Part shown: positions 40,170-48,048 of the stretch, in pieces
How positions within the stretch are numbered: position 1 is the stretch's first letter
Layout of the letters: every line of letters starts with the position of its first letter
Assembly (NCBI RefSeq): GCF_004364165.1
Contig: NZ_SOAY01000014.1
Location: 124,001-188,000 of the forward strand
DNA from: Maribacter spongiicola
Lineage (GTDB): Bacteria > Bacteroidota > Bacteroidia > Flavobacteriales > Flavobacteriaceae
Length of the DNA: 64,000 nt
Reading direction: 5' to 3'
Program-made: the position numbers and the translations under genes
Notes under the pieces: generated by a model
The model's database searches: none
Seen by the model: the letters and a program-made list of their open reading frames with translations, nothing else
What the model was told of the DNA's origin: nothing

Positions 40170-41621
40170 ATGAAAAAAATATATATGAATATTAGAGTTG
40201 GAAAAACAATACCGTCTTTTATTACTGTGTTATCTTTTTTTATCATCATGAGTTGTGAAAATGTACAAGAATCTGAAAAACTTAATGTTCTACTAATTTG
40301 TATAGACGACCTTCGTCCAGAATTGAAAAGCTTTGGAAAAAAATATATTAGTTCACCAAACATTGACTCATTAGCCACAAAGGGAATGACATTTCAGAAA
40401 CATTTCGTCAATGCTCCTAGCTGTGGACCGTCCAGATATACCTTGTTAACAGGTAAGTTTGGTCCAGCAACAAACGACGCCCTTTTTCGTAGAGCAAGGA
40501 AAATAAACAAAGACACTCAGGGAATAGATAAAAGTATGCCTGAGTGGTTTAAAAAAAATGGTTATACAACAGTTTCAGTTGGTAAAGTTTCTCATCACCC
40601 AGGGGGGAGAGGTGGCAAGAATTGGAATGATAGTACAAAAATTGAAATGCCAAATGCTTGGGATAAAAATCTTATGCCAGTAGGCGAATGGGAACATCCG
40701 CGCGGAATGATGCACGGACTAGCGAATGGAGAGATTCGAATAAAATCAAATGATATGGATGTTTTTCAATCTGCAGAAGGAGACGATAATATCTATCCCG
40801 ATGGTGTTATTACAGATGAAGCTGTGAAACAACTAAGAAAACTTGCTACCAAAAACGAAAAACCTTTTTTTCTTGCCTTTGGAATTATAAAACCTCACCT
40901 ACCTTTTGGAGCACCAAAATCTTATTATGACAAATACGATAGAATTGAGCTTCCAGAAATAAAACACCCTCAAAAACCAACAGGGAAAACCACATGGCAT
41001 GGGTCTAATGAGTTTATGAAATATAATCATTGGGGTAAAAATCCTAACAAAGATATTGATTTTGCTAATGAAGTACGTCGTCATTATGCTGCAAGTGTTA
41101 GTTATGCAGATGCTCAAGTAGGTAAAATCCTTGCAGAGTTGAAAAGAACTGGAGCAGATAAAAACACTATCGTTGTACTTTGGGGTGACCATGGTTGGCA
41201 CTTGGGAGAACACGCAATTTGGGGGAAGCATAGTTTGTTCGAAGAATCCTTACATGCACCTTTAATAATTTACTTTCCTAAAATGAAGCATCAAGGATTT
41301 AACACAGATGCCATTGTGGAAACACTAGATATCTTTCCTACCCTATGCGATTTAACAGGCATTGAAATTCCTCAATATACCCATGGTGAATCGCTGAAAA
41401 ACATATTAGAAAATCCTAGCACCTCTGGTCATACTTCCATAGCATACACAAATAAAGCTTCAACCATTAGAACATCAACGCATAGAATGACACTTCATCA
41501 GGATGGTTTTGTAGAGTTATATGACCATACTACTGCTGATAAGGAAACCAAAAATATAGCGGATAGTCATCCTAATTTAGTTGAAGAGTTAAAGTATGCG
41601 TTAAAAGCTAAATTAAAGTAA
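40170..41621 (+). CDS. Sulfatase, iduronate-2-sulfatase-like, exported
   Basis: 483 residues. An N-terminal hydrophobic segment ends in 'IIMSCEN', suggesting a lipoprotein. Metal site 'LLICIDDLRPELKSFG' (Asp pair), formylglycine motif with Cys85 in 'APSCGPSRYTLLTGK', then 'KPFFLAFGIIKPHLPFGAPKSYYDKY' and 'VLWGDHGWHLGEHAIWGKHSLFEES', the features of S1-family iduronate-sulfatase-like enzymes. It needs a formylglycine-generating enzyme such as the one at 54246. It is the only gene of cassette 5 and is unusually large for a cassette. Confidence 0.92.
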   Translation: MKKIYMNIRVGKTIPSFITVLSFFIIMSCENVQESEKLNVLLICIDDLRPELKSFGKKYISSPNIDSLATKGMTFQKHFVNAPSCGPSRYTLLTGKFGPATNDALFRRARKINKDTQGIDKSMPEWFKKNGYTTVSVGKVSHHPGGRGGKNWNDSTKIEMPNAWDKNLMPVGEWEHPRGMMHGLANGEIRIKSNDMDVFQSAEGDDNIYPDGVITDEAVKQLRKLATKNEKPFFLAFGIIKPHLPFGAPKSYYDKYDRIELPEIKHPQKPTGKTTWHGSNEFMKYNHWGKNPNKDIDFANEVRRHYAASVSYADAQVGKILAELKRTGADKNTIVVLWGDHGWHLGEHAIWGKHSLFEESLHAPLIIYFPKMKHQGFNTDAIVETLDIFPTLCDLTGIEIPQYTHGESLKNILENPSTSGHTSIAYTNKASTIRTSTHRMTLHQDGFVELYDHTTADKETKNIADSHPNLVEELKYALKAKLK

Positions 41622-41632
41622 TATATAACAAC

Positions 41633-41769
41633 GCCACACAACAATGTATAAAAATAATAGCGGTTTTATCGCCAAATTGAATGTAATGAAATATAAAAAA
41701 GGTCTGTGTTTAACGGAAAAGTTAGTGCGTGAAAATCCGCTACTATTCTTATACTAGACCGTTACCAAC
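41633..41769 (+). repeat. Cassette spacer 5 (attC-like)
   Basis: 137 bases from GCCACACAAC (41633-41642) to GTTACCAAC (41761-41769). Outer arms GTATAAAAATAATAGCGG (41646-41663) against 41737-41754 pair at 16 of 18 positions. Confidence 0.77.
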
Positions 41770-41785
41770 AATAATGGTATGCTAA

Positions 41786-42364
41786 ATGAACATCGAGCTA
41801 AAAGAAATATCATCATTTTTTGAAACCGAATATCCGTTAAATAAAGATGGCTTACGGAAGTTACTTTCGTTATTCACATTAGAAAATAGAAAAAAAGGAA
41901 CGCAAATTCTTAACGCAGGAACAGAAGAAAAAAAATTAAGGTTTTTGAATAAAGGTGTAATAAGAGAATATTACGCAACTTCAGATAAAGAGACCAACAT
42001 TAACTTCTATACCGAACCTCAATTTATTACGGATTTAACATCTTTTAACGCCAATTCTGCAACGAAAAAATATCAAGAGGCTTTAACTGATGTTGAACTT
42101 CTTGCAATCGACAAAAGTTCCTTTAGAAAACTGCTAAATGAGTACGACTGTGGAAAATCCTTTATAGATTTATCATTTCAACGATTGTTAAGAAACAAGG
42201 AACTTTTCGAATACAACAGGATAACCAAAAGTCCAGAAGAACTTTACAATGAACTTTTCATTTACAGACCAAATTGGCTCGAAAAAATCCCACAATATCA
42301 TATTGCTTCTTACTTAAATATTACACCCGAAACTTTAAGCCGAATCCGTAAACGTATTTCTTGA
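41786..42364 (+). CDS. Crp/Fnr-family regulator (cassette-borne)
   Basis: 192 residues: a cyclic-nucleotide-binding-like roll ('KKGTQILNAGTEEKKLRFLNKGVIREYYATSDKETNINFYTEPQF') and a short C-terminal helix-turn-helix 'IPQYHIASYLNITPETLSRIRKRIS', which is typical of the small Crp-like regulators of Bacteroidota. The glycine/arginine residues for cAMP binding are not evident. It is related to the gene at 43854. The gene is bracketed by an 11-bp inverted repeat. It starts cassette 6 and precedes an MBL-fold gene. Confidence 0.88.
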   Translation: MNIELKEISSFFETEYPLNKDGLRKLLSLFTLENRKKGTQILNAGTEEKKLRFLNKGVIREYYATSDKETNINFYTEPQFITDLTSFNANSATKKYQEALTDVELLAIDKSSFRKLLNEYDCGKSFIDLSFQRLLRNKELFEYNRITKSPEELYNELFIYRPNWLEKIPQYHIASYLNITPETLSRIRKRIS

Positions 42365-42421
42365 TTCAAATCAATGAATAGCATACTATGACATTCTAAT
42401 TTTGAATCTTAAAACAAAATT

Positions 42422-43192
42422 ATGAAAATACATCACTTACGAAATGCCACAATGGTTATAGAAATTAAGGACCAATTTATTTTAGTTGACCCAATGTTAG
42501 GAAAAAAAGGAACTGCTGGACCAACTTTTACTCTTTTTAGATTTAAACCAAAAAGAAATCCAATTCTTGATTTACCTGCTAATGCTATGGATATAGTAAA
42601 TAAAACAACACATTGTCTTATTACTCATTTACATCCTGACCATTTAGACAAAAAAGCAGAGAAATTTTTAAAATCAAATAACACACCAATTACTTGTAGT
42701 ACTAAAGACAAAAAAACACTTAAAAAACGAGGTTTAAATGTTGTTAACACAGTAAATTATTGGGAAGAATCCAAATTTTTAGATGGAAGTATAACAGGTA
42801 TACCAGCAAAGCACGGTTACGGTTTTGTAGCTAAACCAATGGGAAATGTAATGGGTTTCTATATACAAATTCCAAATGAAAAAACCATTTATTTAAGCGC
42901 TGACACTATTTACACAGATAATGTAGATAAAGTTTTAAAGCAATACAAACCAGAGGTTAATGTTGTTGCTTGCGGAACAGCACAGTTAGATATTTTTAAG
43001 CCATTATTAATGACAATGGACGATATTATAAAATTTACCAAAAACGCCACAGGAACTGTTATAGCAAATCATTTGGAAGCTGTTAATCATTGTCCGACTA
43101 CAAGAACGCAATTAGCAAATGAGCTTGAAAGACAAGGGCTATTGGAAAAAACAAGAATTCCGAATGATGGAGAAACAATTGTAATTGGTTAA
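42422..43192 (+). CDS. MBL-fold metallo-hydrolase (UlaG-like)
   Basis: 256 residues: 'MKIHHLRNATMVIEIKDQFILVDPMLGKKG' and metal motif 'HCLITHLHPDHLDKKAEKFL', then 'GFYIQIPNEKTIYLSADTIYTDNV' and 'VIANHLEAVNHCPTTRTQL'. This is the UlaG-like branch of the metallo-beta-lactamase fold. Members act as lactonases or phosphodiesterases; the substrate is not known. It lies 57 bases after the Crp-like gene. Confidence 0.88.
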   Translation: MKIHHLRNATMVIEIKDQFILVDPMLGKKGTAGPTFTLFRFKPKRNPILDLPANAMDIVNKTTHCLITHLHPDHLDKKAEKFLKSNNTPITCSTKDKKTLKKRGLNVVNTVNYWEESKFLDGSITGIPAKHGYGFVAKPMGNVMGFYIQIPNEKTIYLSADTIYTDNVDKVLKQYKPEVNVVACGTAQLDIFKPLLMTMDDIIKFTKNATGTVIANHLEAVNHCPTTRTQLANELERQGLLEKTRIPNDGETIVIG

Positions 43193-43350
43193 AGCCAGTA
43201 GCCAATAAAGAACTGAGGTAATAAACAAACAAATTCTTCTTTGATCTGAGACAATATTATTCTAGCCTCATAGATTCAAAAAACAGATTCTTGAGCTTTT
43301 TTTTATTCAGTTTATCTGTTATTTAACTAGGCAATACAGAAACGTAAGTT
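43193..43350. other. Degenerate right end of the cassette array, no gene seen
   Basis: The stretch begins with 'AAAGCCAGTAGCCAATAAAG', close to the spacer start at 37247 ('AAAGCCAGTTGCCAACAATG') but with AAC changed to AAT. The rest shows no complementary arm, so the spacer is truncated or decayed. Confidence 0.45.
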
Positions 43351-43509
43351 CATTAAAAGACAGCGGTTTAGAGAAGTTTTAGGCAGATTACCAAAAAGAA
43401 AACCAAACCGTAAGATTTATGCTATTGATATAGAAAATCATCACTGAAAAGTGATGGTTTTTTTATTTTATATTAGTTGGCATATAAGATGAATATAGTA
43501 ACTTGTTAT
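43351..43509 (+). pseudogene. Decayed second copy of the tal 3' end with its terminator
   Basis: Matches 35609-35768 over about 160 bases with many substitutions. In frame it reads SLKDSGLEKF-stop-ADYQKEN, against [19 protein letters not shown] in tal, so a TTA leucine codon has become TAG. The homology runs on through the terminator and 'TATTAGTTGGCATATAA' and stops near GTAACTTGTTA. It looks like a displaced or foreign tal 3' end at the far side of the inserted region. Confidence 0.8.
43434..43468 (+). terminator. Second copy of the tal-type terminator
   Basis: Stem TCATCACT (43438-43445), loop GAAA, AGTGATGG (43450-43457) with one G-U pair, then a T run. Same loop as the tal terminator. 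Confidence 0.8.
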
Positions 43510-43548
43510 CTCACATTATTATAGGCAGATCTTTAAGCATAGAGAGGA

Positions 43549-43785
43549 ATGAGAAAATACATGGTTGTAGAAAAGTTTAAACCTAATTGTTTGGAGAAAA
43601 ACAATGAATTATGGAATAAGAAAGGAAGAATGCTTCCTGAGGGACTTTACTATTTAAATTCTTGGGTTAATAAAGAAGAAAGTATTTGTTTTCAACTTAT
43701 GGAAACAAATACACCTGAATTGTTTGATGAGTGGACTAATAAATGGAAAGAATATACCGATTTTGAAATTTTCCCAATAGATTGA
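43549..43785 (+). CDS. DUF3303-like small protein
   Basis: 78 residues: 'MVVEKFKPNCLEKNNELWNKKGRMLPEGLYYLNSWVNKEESICFQLMETNTPELFDEW' type pattern, with the ferredoxin-like dimeric fold of DUF3303 (start 'YMVVEKFKP', end 'WTNKWKEYTDFEIFPI'). Function unknown. It lies just after the tal remnant and is the first gene of the second accessory block. Confidence 0.82.
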   Translation: MRKYMVVEKFKPNCLEKNNELWNKKGRMLPEGLYYLNSWVNKEESICFQLMETNTPELFDEWTNKWKEYTDFEIFPID

Positions 43786-43853
43786 AGCCTTTTAAAGAAT
43801 GCTGAAGTAAACCGTGTAAAATCGTTTAATTATTATTTTTGAAAACATAAAAT

Positions 43854-44420
43854 TTGAAAGCATTACACACCTATTTTAACACCATTTCAGCCATTGAAGA
43901 GTCTACCTGGCTTACGGTGAAAAGTATTTTTAGGGAATACTCATTAAAAAAAGGAGACTATTTTGTTGAAAGTGGTGATATTGCTACAAAAGTGGGTTTT
44001 CTTAGAAAAGGGGTAATTAGAGCCTTTTATCGAAATAATGAAGGCTCAGAATACAATAAACACTTCTTTGTTGAAAATAATATGGTTGGGGGTTATTCTT
44101 CATTGGTAAGTCAGCAACCAAATACTATAAATCAACAAGCACTTACAGATTGTGAATTGCTCATTGGTGAGTACTCAAAAATAACTGCACTGTTGAATCA
44201 GCACCAAGATTTGGAAAGGCTTTTAAGAAAGATGGCTGAAGGTTATTTTGTAGACAAAGAAAAACGTGAAGTAGAAATAGTACTATTAGATGCCAATAAA
44301 CGATATGCAATATTTCAAAAAGAATATCCTCAATTAGAACAATTAATTCCTCAATACCATATCGCATCTTACCTTGGTATTACCCCAACACAACTTAGCC
44401 GTATTAGAAGTCAGAAATAA
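43854..44420 (+). CDS. Crp/Fnr-family regulator
   Basis: 188 residues from a TTG start; no ATG is found near the conserved start 'KALHTYFNTISAIEESTW'. Beta-roll: 'LKKGDYFVESGDIATKVGFLRKGVIRAFYRNNEGSEYNKHFFVENN'; C-terminal helix-turn-helix: 'IPQYHIASYLGITPTQLSRIRS'. Same type as the gene at 41786. It stands 81 bases before the RidA and PfpI genes and may control them. Confidence 0.85.
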   Translation: MKALHTYFNTISAIEESTWLTVKSIFREYSLKKGDYFVESGDIATKVGFLRKGVIRAFYRNNEGSEYNKHFFVENNMVGGYSSLVSQQPNTINQQALTDCELLIGEYSKITALLNQHQDLERLLRKMAEGYFVDKEKREVEIVLLDANKRYAIFQKEYPQLEQLIPQYHIASYLGITPTQLSRIRSQK

Positions 44421-44501
44421 CTTAGGCTTGATTTCTTTACATATGTAAATGTATTCCAGTAAAGGGTATACTTACTTTGTCTCATCATTTAATTATTAAA
44501 T

Positions 44502-45005
44502 ATGACACAAAGAATAATTTCTATTGTATTGCTAACAGTTTTGTTGGCGTGTACAGAATCAGAAAATGTAACCACTCAAAAAACGAATACGATGACAAAG
44601 AAAGCAATCAGTTTTATTAATCCTGATCAATTGTTCAATCCGCGACAAAATGGATTTTCACATATTGTAAAAATTCCCCAAGGAAATGAACACTATTATT
44701 TTTCAGGTCAATGGGCTTCTGACACTAACGGTAAATTAGTTTCCGAAGACTTTAAAGAACAAGTGAAAAAGACAGTAGCTAATGTAAAAACTGCTCTTGA
44801 TGCGGCAGGGTTATCATTAAATGATGTAGTAAAACAAACAGTTTATATTGTAGATTTTACACCAGAGAAAAAAGAAATACTAATTGAAGTTGCGTCTAAA
44901 GAATGGAGGGTGAAAAATTTTCCGGCGAGTACCATAGTGCCGGTGCCACTTCTCGCTACAGCCCCTAATTGTTTAATAGAAATTGAAATTATTGCAGCTA
45001 AGTAG
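44502..45005 (+). CDS. RidA-family protein with lipoprotein signal
   Basis: 167 residues. The first 16 residues are a lipoprotein signal ('VLLTVLLACTES'), so unlike cytosolic RidA it is exported. The YjgF/RidA fold follows: 'YYFSGQWASDTNGKLVSEDFKEQVKKTVANVKTALDAAGLSLNDVVKQTVYIVDF' and 'PASTIVPVPLLATAPNCLIEIEIIAA'. The arginine that binds the substrate acid in RidA ('RxAxxV' block) is replaced by 'FPASTIV', so enamine deaminase activity is doubtful. It is 4 bases from the PfpI gene. Confidence 0.88.
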   Translation: MTQRIISIVLLTVLLACTESENVTTQKTNTMTKKAISFINPDQLFNPRQNGFSHIVKIPQGNEHYYFSGQWASDTNGKLVSEDFKEQVKKTVANVKTALDAAGLSLNDVVKQTVYIVDFTPEKKEILIEVASKEWRVKNFPASTIVPVPLLATAPNCLIEIEIIAAK

Positions 45006-45009
45006 AATT

Positions 45010-45786
45010 ATGAAAACACTAATCTTGATTACGTTTTTTATGGTAAGTATAACACTTTCATCACAACACAAAAAAGTATTATTTGTTCTAAGTGCGGCAG
45101 ATACCTTAAAACTTAATGACGGACAAAAACTGCGACAAACAGGCGTATTCTTAAATGAGTTTTACCTGGCTTATAAATCTGTAGTTGCGCATGGATATAA
45201 GGTAGAGTTTGCAACACCTAACGGACTCATTTCTACGATTGATGAAGAAAGTATAGACGAGAAATACTGGAAGAACCAGATAGAAGTCAAGAGTGAAGCG
45301 TTAGCGTTTGTTAAAAGTGATAGTGCTTTTAAAAGCCCTATAAACCTTGAAAAAGCAATTGAAAACGCAGGTGATTATATTGGATTGGTCATTCCTGGTG
45401 GACAAGGATTGATGATGGACTTAATGTATAATGAACATATACCAACTTTGTTAATGAAATTTGCAAAAGACAATAAACCTACGGGACTCATTTGTCATGC
45501 TCCAAGCTTACTACTTACTATTCCTAAGGTTGATAATCCATACATTGGCTACAAAGTCAATTCCGTTTCTCCATTAGAAGAATTTGTTATTGAAAAATTT
45601 ATAATGAAAGGCAAACCGAAGAATAGAAAAATAGCCAAACAGTTAAAGAAACTAGGTTTGAAATATAGAAGTGGTTTGCCGAAAGCAAATTTCGCAGTAA
45701 AGGATAGGAATTTGGTAACCAGTCAAAATCCTTTTTCGAGTAGTAGATTTAATGCACTTTATTTGCAAACTTTAAATGAATATTAA
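45010..45786 (+). CDS. DJ-1/PfpI-family protein, exported
   Basis: 258 residues from the ATG at 45010, 4 bases after the RidA stop; an upstream TTG start would overlap RidA. It has a signal peptide ('LILITFFMVSITLSSQ'). The fold is seen in 'KKVLFVLSAADTLKLNDG', 'YKVEFATPNGLISTIDEES', 'DYIGLVIPGGQGLMMDL' (acidic/nucleophile-supporting strand) and 'PTGLICHAPSLLL', whose cysteine in CHAP is the DJ-1/Hsp31 nucleophile. Members are glyoxalases, deglycases or chaperones. Export of the pair with RidA is unusual. Confidence 0.88.
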   Translation: MKTLILITFFMVSITLSSQHKKVLFVLSAADTLKLNDGQKLRQTGVFLNEFYLAYKSVVAHGYKVEFATPNGLISTIDEESIDEKYWKNQIEVKSEALAFVKSDSAFKSPINLEKAIENAGDYIGLVIPGGQGLMMDLMYNEHIPTLLMKFAKDNKPTGLICHAPSLLLTIPKVDNPYIGYKVNSVSPLEEFVIEKFIMKGKPKNRKIAKQLKKLGLKYRSGLPKANFAVKDRNLVTSQNPFSSSRFNALYLQTLNEY

Positions 45787-45830
45787 ATCTATGTATCATT
45801 ACTAGATAATTGCTTAGCTTATTTAGTTTA

Positions 45831-45864
45831 AAACCATCACAGAAAAGTGATGGTTTTTTGTTTT
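45831..45864 (+). terminator. Third copy of the tal-type terminator
   Basis: Stem AAACCATCAC (45831-45840), loop AGAAAA, GTGATGGTTT (45847-45856), T run, then 'GTTTTATATTAGT' as after the tal terminator. It closes the RidA-PfpI unit. Confidence 0.85.
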
Positions 45865-45933
45865 ATATTAGTGAAGGTAGCAATTGAGTGTAGGTAAACA
45901 GCATTTTTATAGCATATTCTAGAAACGAATTAA

Positions 45934-46401
45934 ATGATAGAATTTATAGTTTCAACTTTAGTAGAGTTTGGGTTACTACGTGAAGATTATAAACATCGAA
46001 AGCGAATCGGTAAAAAGGAAAAAGATGACGGAATAAAAAGACCGATACAAAAAATATTTATGCAACCAAGTATGTTAGTTATTATTATCATCTTAGTAAT
46101 CACATGTATAAGTTCCTTTCTTTTTTTTACCTATCAAAGTAGATCCATTTATCCTGAAAAGACAAAAAATGAGATTTTTGAAATGAGCGATAGAATGGAA
46201 AATTGGTATGAGAAATTTGCTGTTTATCCAGTAGACCTAAATGAGTTAATTGGAAATAGTCCAATAAGGCAAGAATGGCAAACAGATGCATGGAATCGGG
46301 CATACAAGTTTGAAATAACGAATGATGGTAAGAGGTATTTAATTATATCTGCTGGTTCTGATGGAAAATTTGGAACTGAAGATGATATCAATTCAAATTA
46401 A
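45934..46401 (+). CDS. GspG-like C-terminal domain protein with membrane helix
   Basis: 155 residues. A basic cytosolic start of about 45 residues, one helix ('MLVIIIILVITCISSFLFF'), and a domain with 'WYEKFAVYPVDLNELIG', 'QEWQTDAWNRAYKFEI' and 'YLIISAGSDGKFGTEDDI'. The last block is the calcium-binding loop of the major pseudopilin GspG. There is no pre-pilin peptidase site and no type II secretion gene nearby, so it is not a working pseudopilin. Function unknown. Confidence 0.78.
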   Translation: MIEFIVSTLVEFGLLREDYKHRKRIGKKEKDDGIKRPIQKIFMQPSMLVIIIILVITCISSFLFFTYQSRSIYPEKTKNEIFEMSDRMENWYEKFAVYPVDLNELIGNSPIRQEWQTDAWNRAYKFEITNDGKRYLIISAGSDGKFGTEDDINSN

Positions 46402-46669
46402 ACGGTACAAGAAAAATTACCTATGAATTTTAGACTAAGTACAGAAAACGGACTTTTTAAATGAAGATAAAACTTCAGAGCTTTTTAAATATATCTGTCT
46501 TTTCATATAATACAATGCCATCAAAATCTTAAAAGTATGGCTTGCATCAATAAATTTAATATATCAAAGTAAATTGCTTAGCTTTAGTCAGCTGTCATTT
46601 AGTTTATTACAGATTAGAAAATGACAATTCATTTATAGCTTTTCAAATAAATTAAACCACTGTTACCCA

Positions 46670-47710
46670 ATGAAAGACTTGAAATATCTAGCTGCATTTT
46701 CTTTGCCCTTAGTTGCCTTTATAGGTTTATACTTTAAAGGTATTTTTACCTTTCTTACGCCTTTTTATGCATTTGTAATAATTCCCATTTTAGAGCTTTT
46801 ACTTCCTGTAGAAACTTCCAATTTAAATGAAGCTGAAGTAGAAGATAAACTAAAACGAAAAGTTTTTGATTGGCTTCTGTATCTCAATTTACCGGTTATT
46901 GTTGGGTTGTTACTATGGAGTTTTTACACTGTGAATACGCAAAATCTTGCTACATATGAATTTTTAGGTTTAATTTTTTCAGTAGGCATAGTTCTAGGTA
47001 CTAACGGAATAAATGTAGCTCACGAACTTGGTCATCGACAAAGTACCAACGAGCGTTTTATTGGTAAGGCTTTGCTATTACCTAGTTACTACATGCATTT
47101 TTATATTGAACATAATTTCGGTCATCATTTACATGCTGCAACACCTGAAGATCCAGCTACTGCCAGATACAATCAAAGTGTGTATTCTTTTTGGTTTACT
47201 TCAAGTATTCGGCAATACTTTAATGCCTGGAAAATTCAGAAAAGACTGTTGAAGAGTAATAACCAAGGTTTATTATCCTTTAAAAACGATATGCTTTGGT
47301 ATACTTTTTTCCAGATGATGTACTTAGGGGCTATATTATTTTTCTTCGGGCCAAAAGTGCTACTGTTTGGACTGTTATCAGGTATCGTTGGTTTCATTAT
47401 GCTTGAAACTGTAAACTATATCGAACATTATGGTTTATTGCGACATAAAACCAAATCTGGTCGATATGAGCGTGTTCGCGAAATGCACTCTTGGAACTCC
47501 AATCACGTAGTAGGGCGAATTGTTTTGTATGAGTTGACCAGACACAGTGATCACCATTATAAATCTTCAAAAAAATATCAAATATTAGATTGCCACGATG
47601 AGAGTCCGCAAATGGCATATGGGTATCCCACATCTATGGTACTCTCTTTATGTCCGCCATTATGGTTTGCAATCATGAATAAGCGGGTACCTAAAGATAT
47701 GATAGTCTAA
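46670..47710 (+). CDS. AlkB-like alkane 1-monooxygenase / membrane fatty acid desaturase family
   Basis: 346 residues with about six helices and the histidine boxes of membrane di-iron enzymes: 'NVAHELGHRQ', 'HNFGHHLHAA', 'NYIEHYGLLRHK' and 'RHSDHHYKSSKKYQIL'. The 'NYIEHYGLLR' block is the AlkB hallmark. The enzyme would hydroxylate terminal carbons of alkanes or fatty-acid-like chains using oxygen and a rubredoxin, though no rubredoxin gene lies near. Substrate is unproven. Confidence 0.9.
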   Translation: MKDLKYLAAFSLPLVAFIGLYFKGIFTFLTPFYAFVIIPILELLLPVETSNLNEAEVEDKLKRKVFDWLLYLNLPVIVGLLLWSFYTVNTQNLATYEFLGLIFSVGIVLGTNGINVAHELGHRQSTNERFIGKALLLPSYYMHFYIEHNFGHHLHAATPEDPATARYNQSVYSFWFTSSIRQYFNAWKIQKRLLKSNNQGLLSFKNDMLWYTFFQMMYLGAILFFFGPKVLLFGLLSGIVGFIMLETVNYIEHYGLLRHKTKSGRYERVREMHSWNSNHVVGRIVLYELTRHSDHHYKSSKKYQILDCHDESPQMAYGYPTSMVLSLCPPLWFAIMNKRVPKDMIV

Positions 47711-47803
47711 TAGTTGATATGCCAAACGTTTGTAAGTTGATATTTTCTATAACAATGATAACTACTAATCTCATATAGGTTAGTTCTAAAAAAAAGATAA
47801 AAA

Positions 47804-47998
47804 ATGAACATTAAAAACATTTCATTAACGGTAAGTATTCTTGGGCTTTTAACACTAATAGCAGTAGTAATTATAGAGCTGACCAATGCTAGTATGAACA
47901 ATGGTTTTTTATCACCGTTGGGTATGGGGCTATGCTCTGTTGGTCTCATTTTATATGCAGTCTACGAAATGAAAAATAACGGTAAGATTAAGTTTTAA
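47804..47998 (+). CDS. Small two-helix membrane protein
   Basis: 64 residues, mostly two hydrophobic helices ('SLTVSILGLLTLIAVVIIEL' and 'PLGMGLCSVGLILYAVYEM') with a basic end. No family recognised. It lies between the AlkB-like and amidohydrolase genes on the same strand with spacing that allows its own start. Confidence 0.65.
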   Translation: MNIKNISLTVSILGLLTLIAVVIIELTNASMNNGFLSPLGMGLCSVGLILYAVYEMKNNGKIKF

Positions 47999-48048
47999 AA
48001 AGAAGTTTGTTATTTCTAGCCTAGCGATAATCAAGCTAAATTTATGAT

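Larger units (their letters stand above)
35779..43210 (+). mobile_element. Cassette array with attC-like folded spacers, no integrase in window
   Basis: Same-strand genes or gene pairs separated by five imperfect-hairpin spacers of 136-201 bases. Cassette starts are GTTGGCAAC (35779), GTTACCAAC (37379), GTTGTGTGC (38419), GTTGGCAGT (39426), GTTGTGTGGC (40140) and GTTACCAAC (41761). The first five cassettes end in the near or exact reverse complement of their own start: GTTGCCAAC (37252), GTTGGTAAC (38228), GCACACAAC (39237), ACTGCCAAC (39949) and GCCACACAAC (41633). The sixth ends in a decayed form (AGTAGCCAAT near 43200). This is the topology of integron cassettes, but the boxes do not match the classical R-box consensus and no recombinase gene is seen. 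Confidence 0.7.

Noticed and set aside
35779-43210. Classical integron with integrase gene
   Set aside because: No tyrosine recombinase is encoded in the window, and the spacer boxes (GTTACCA, GTTGTGT) do not fit GTTRRRY. I therefore describe the array as attC-like only.
43351-43509. Insertion sequence end
   Set aside because: No transposase or terminal inverted repeat; the text is clearly a diverged tal 3' end with its terminator.
44983-45009. PfpI start overlapping RidA
   Set aside because: The ATG at 45010 gives a clean signal peptide; the earlier TTG adds residues that would spoil it.
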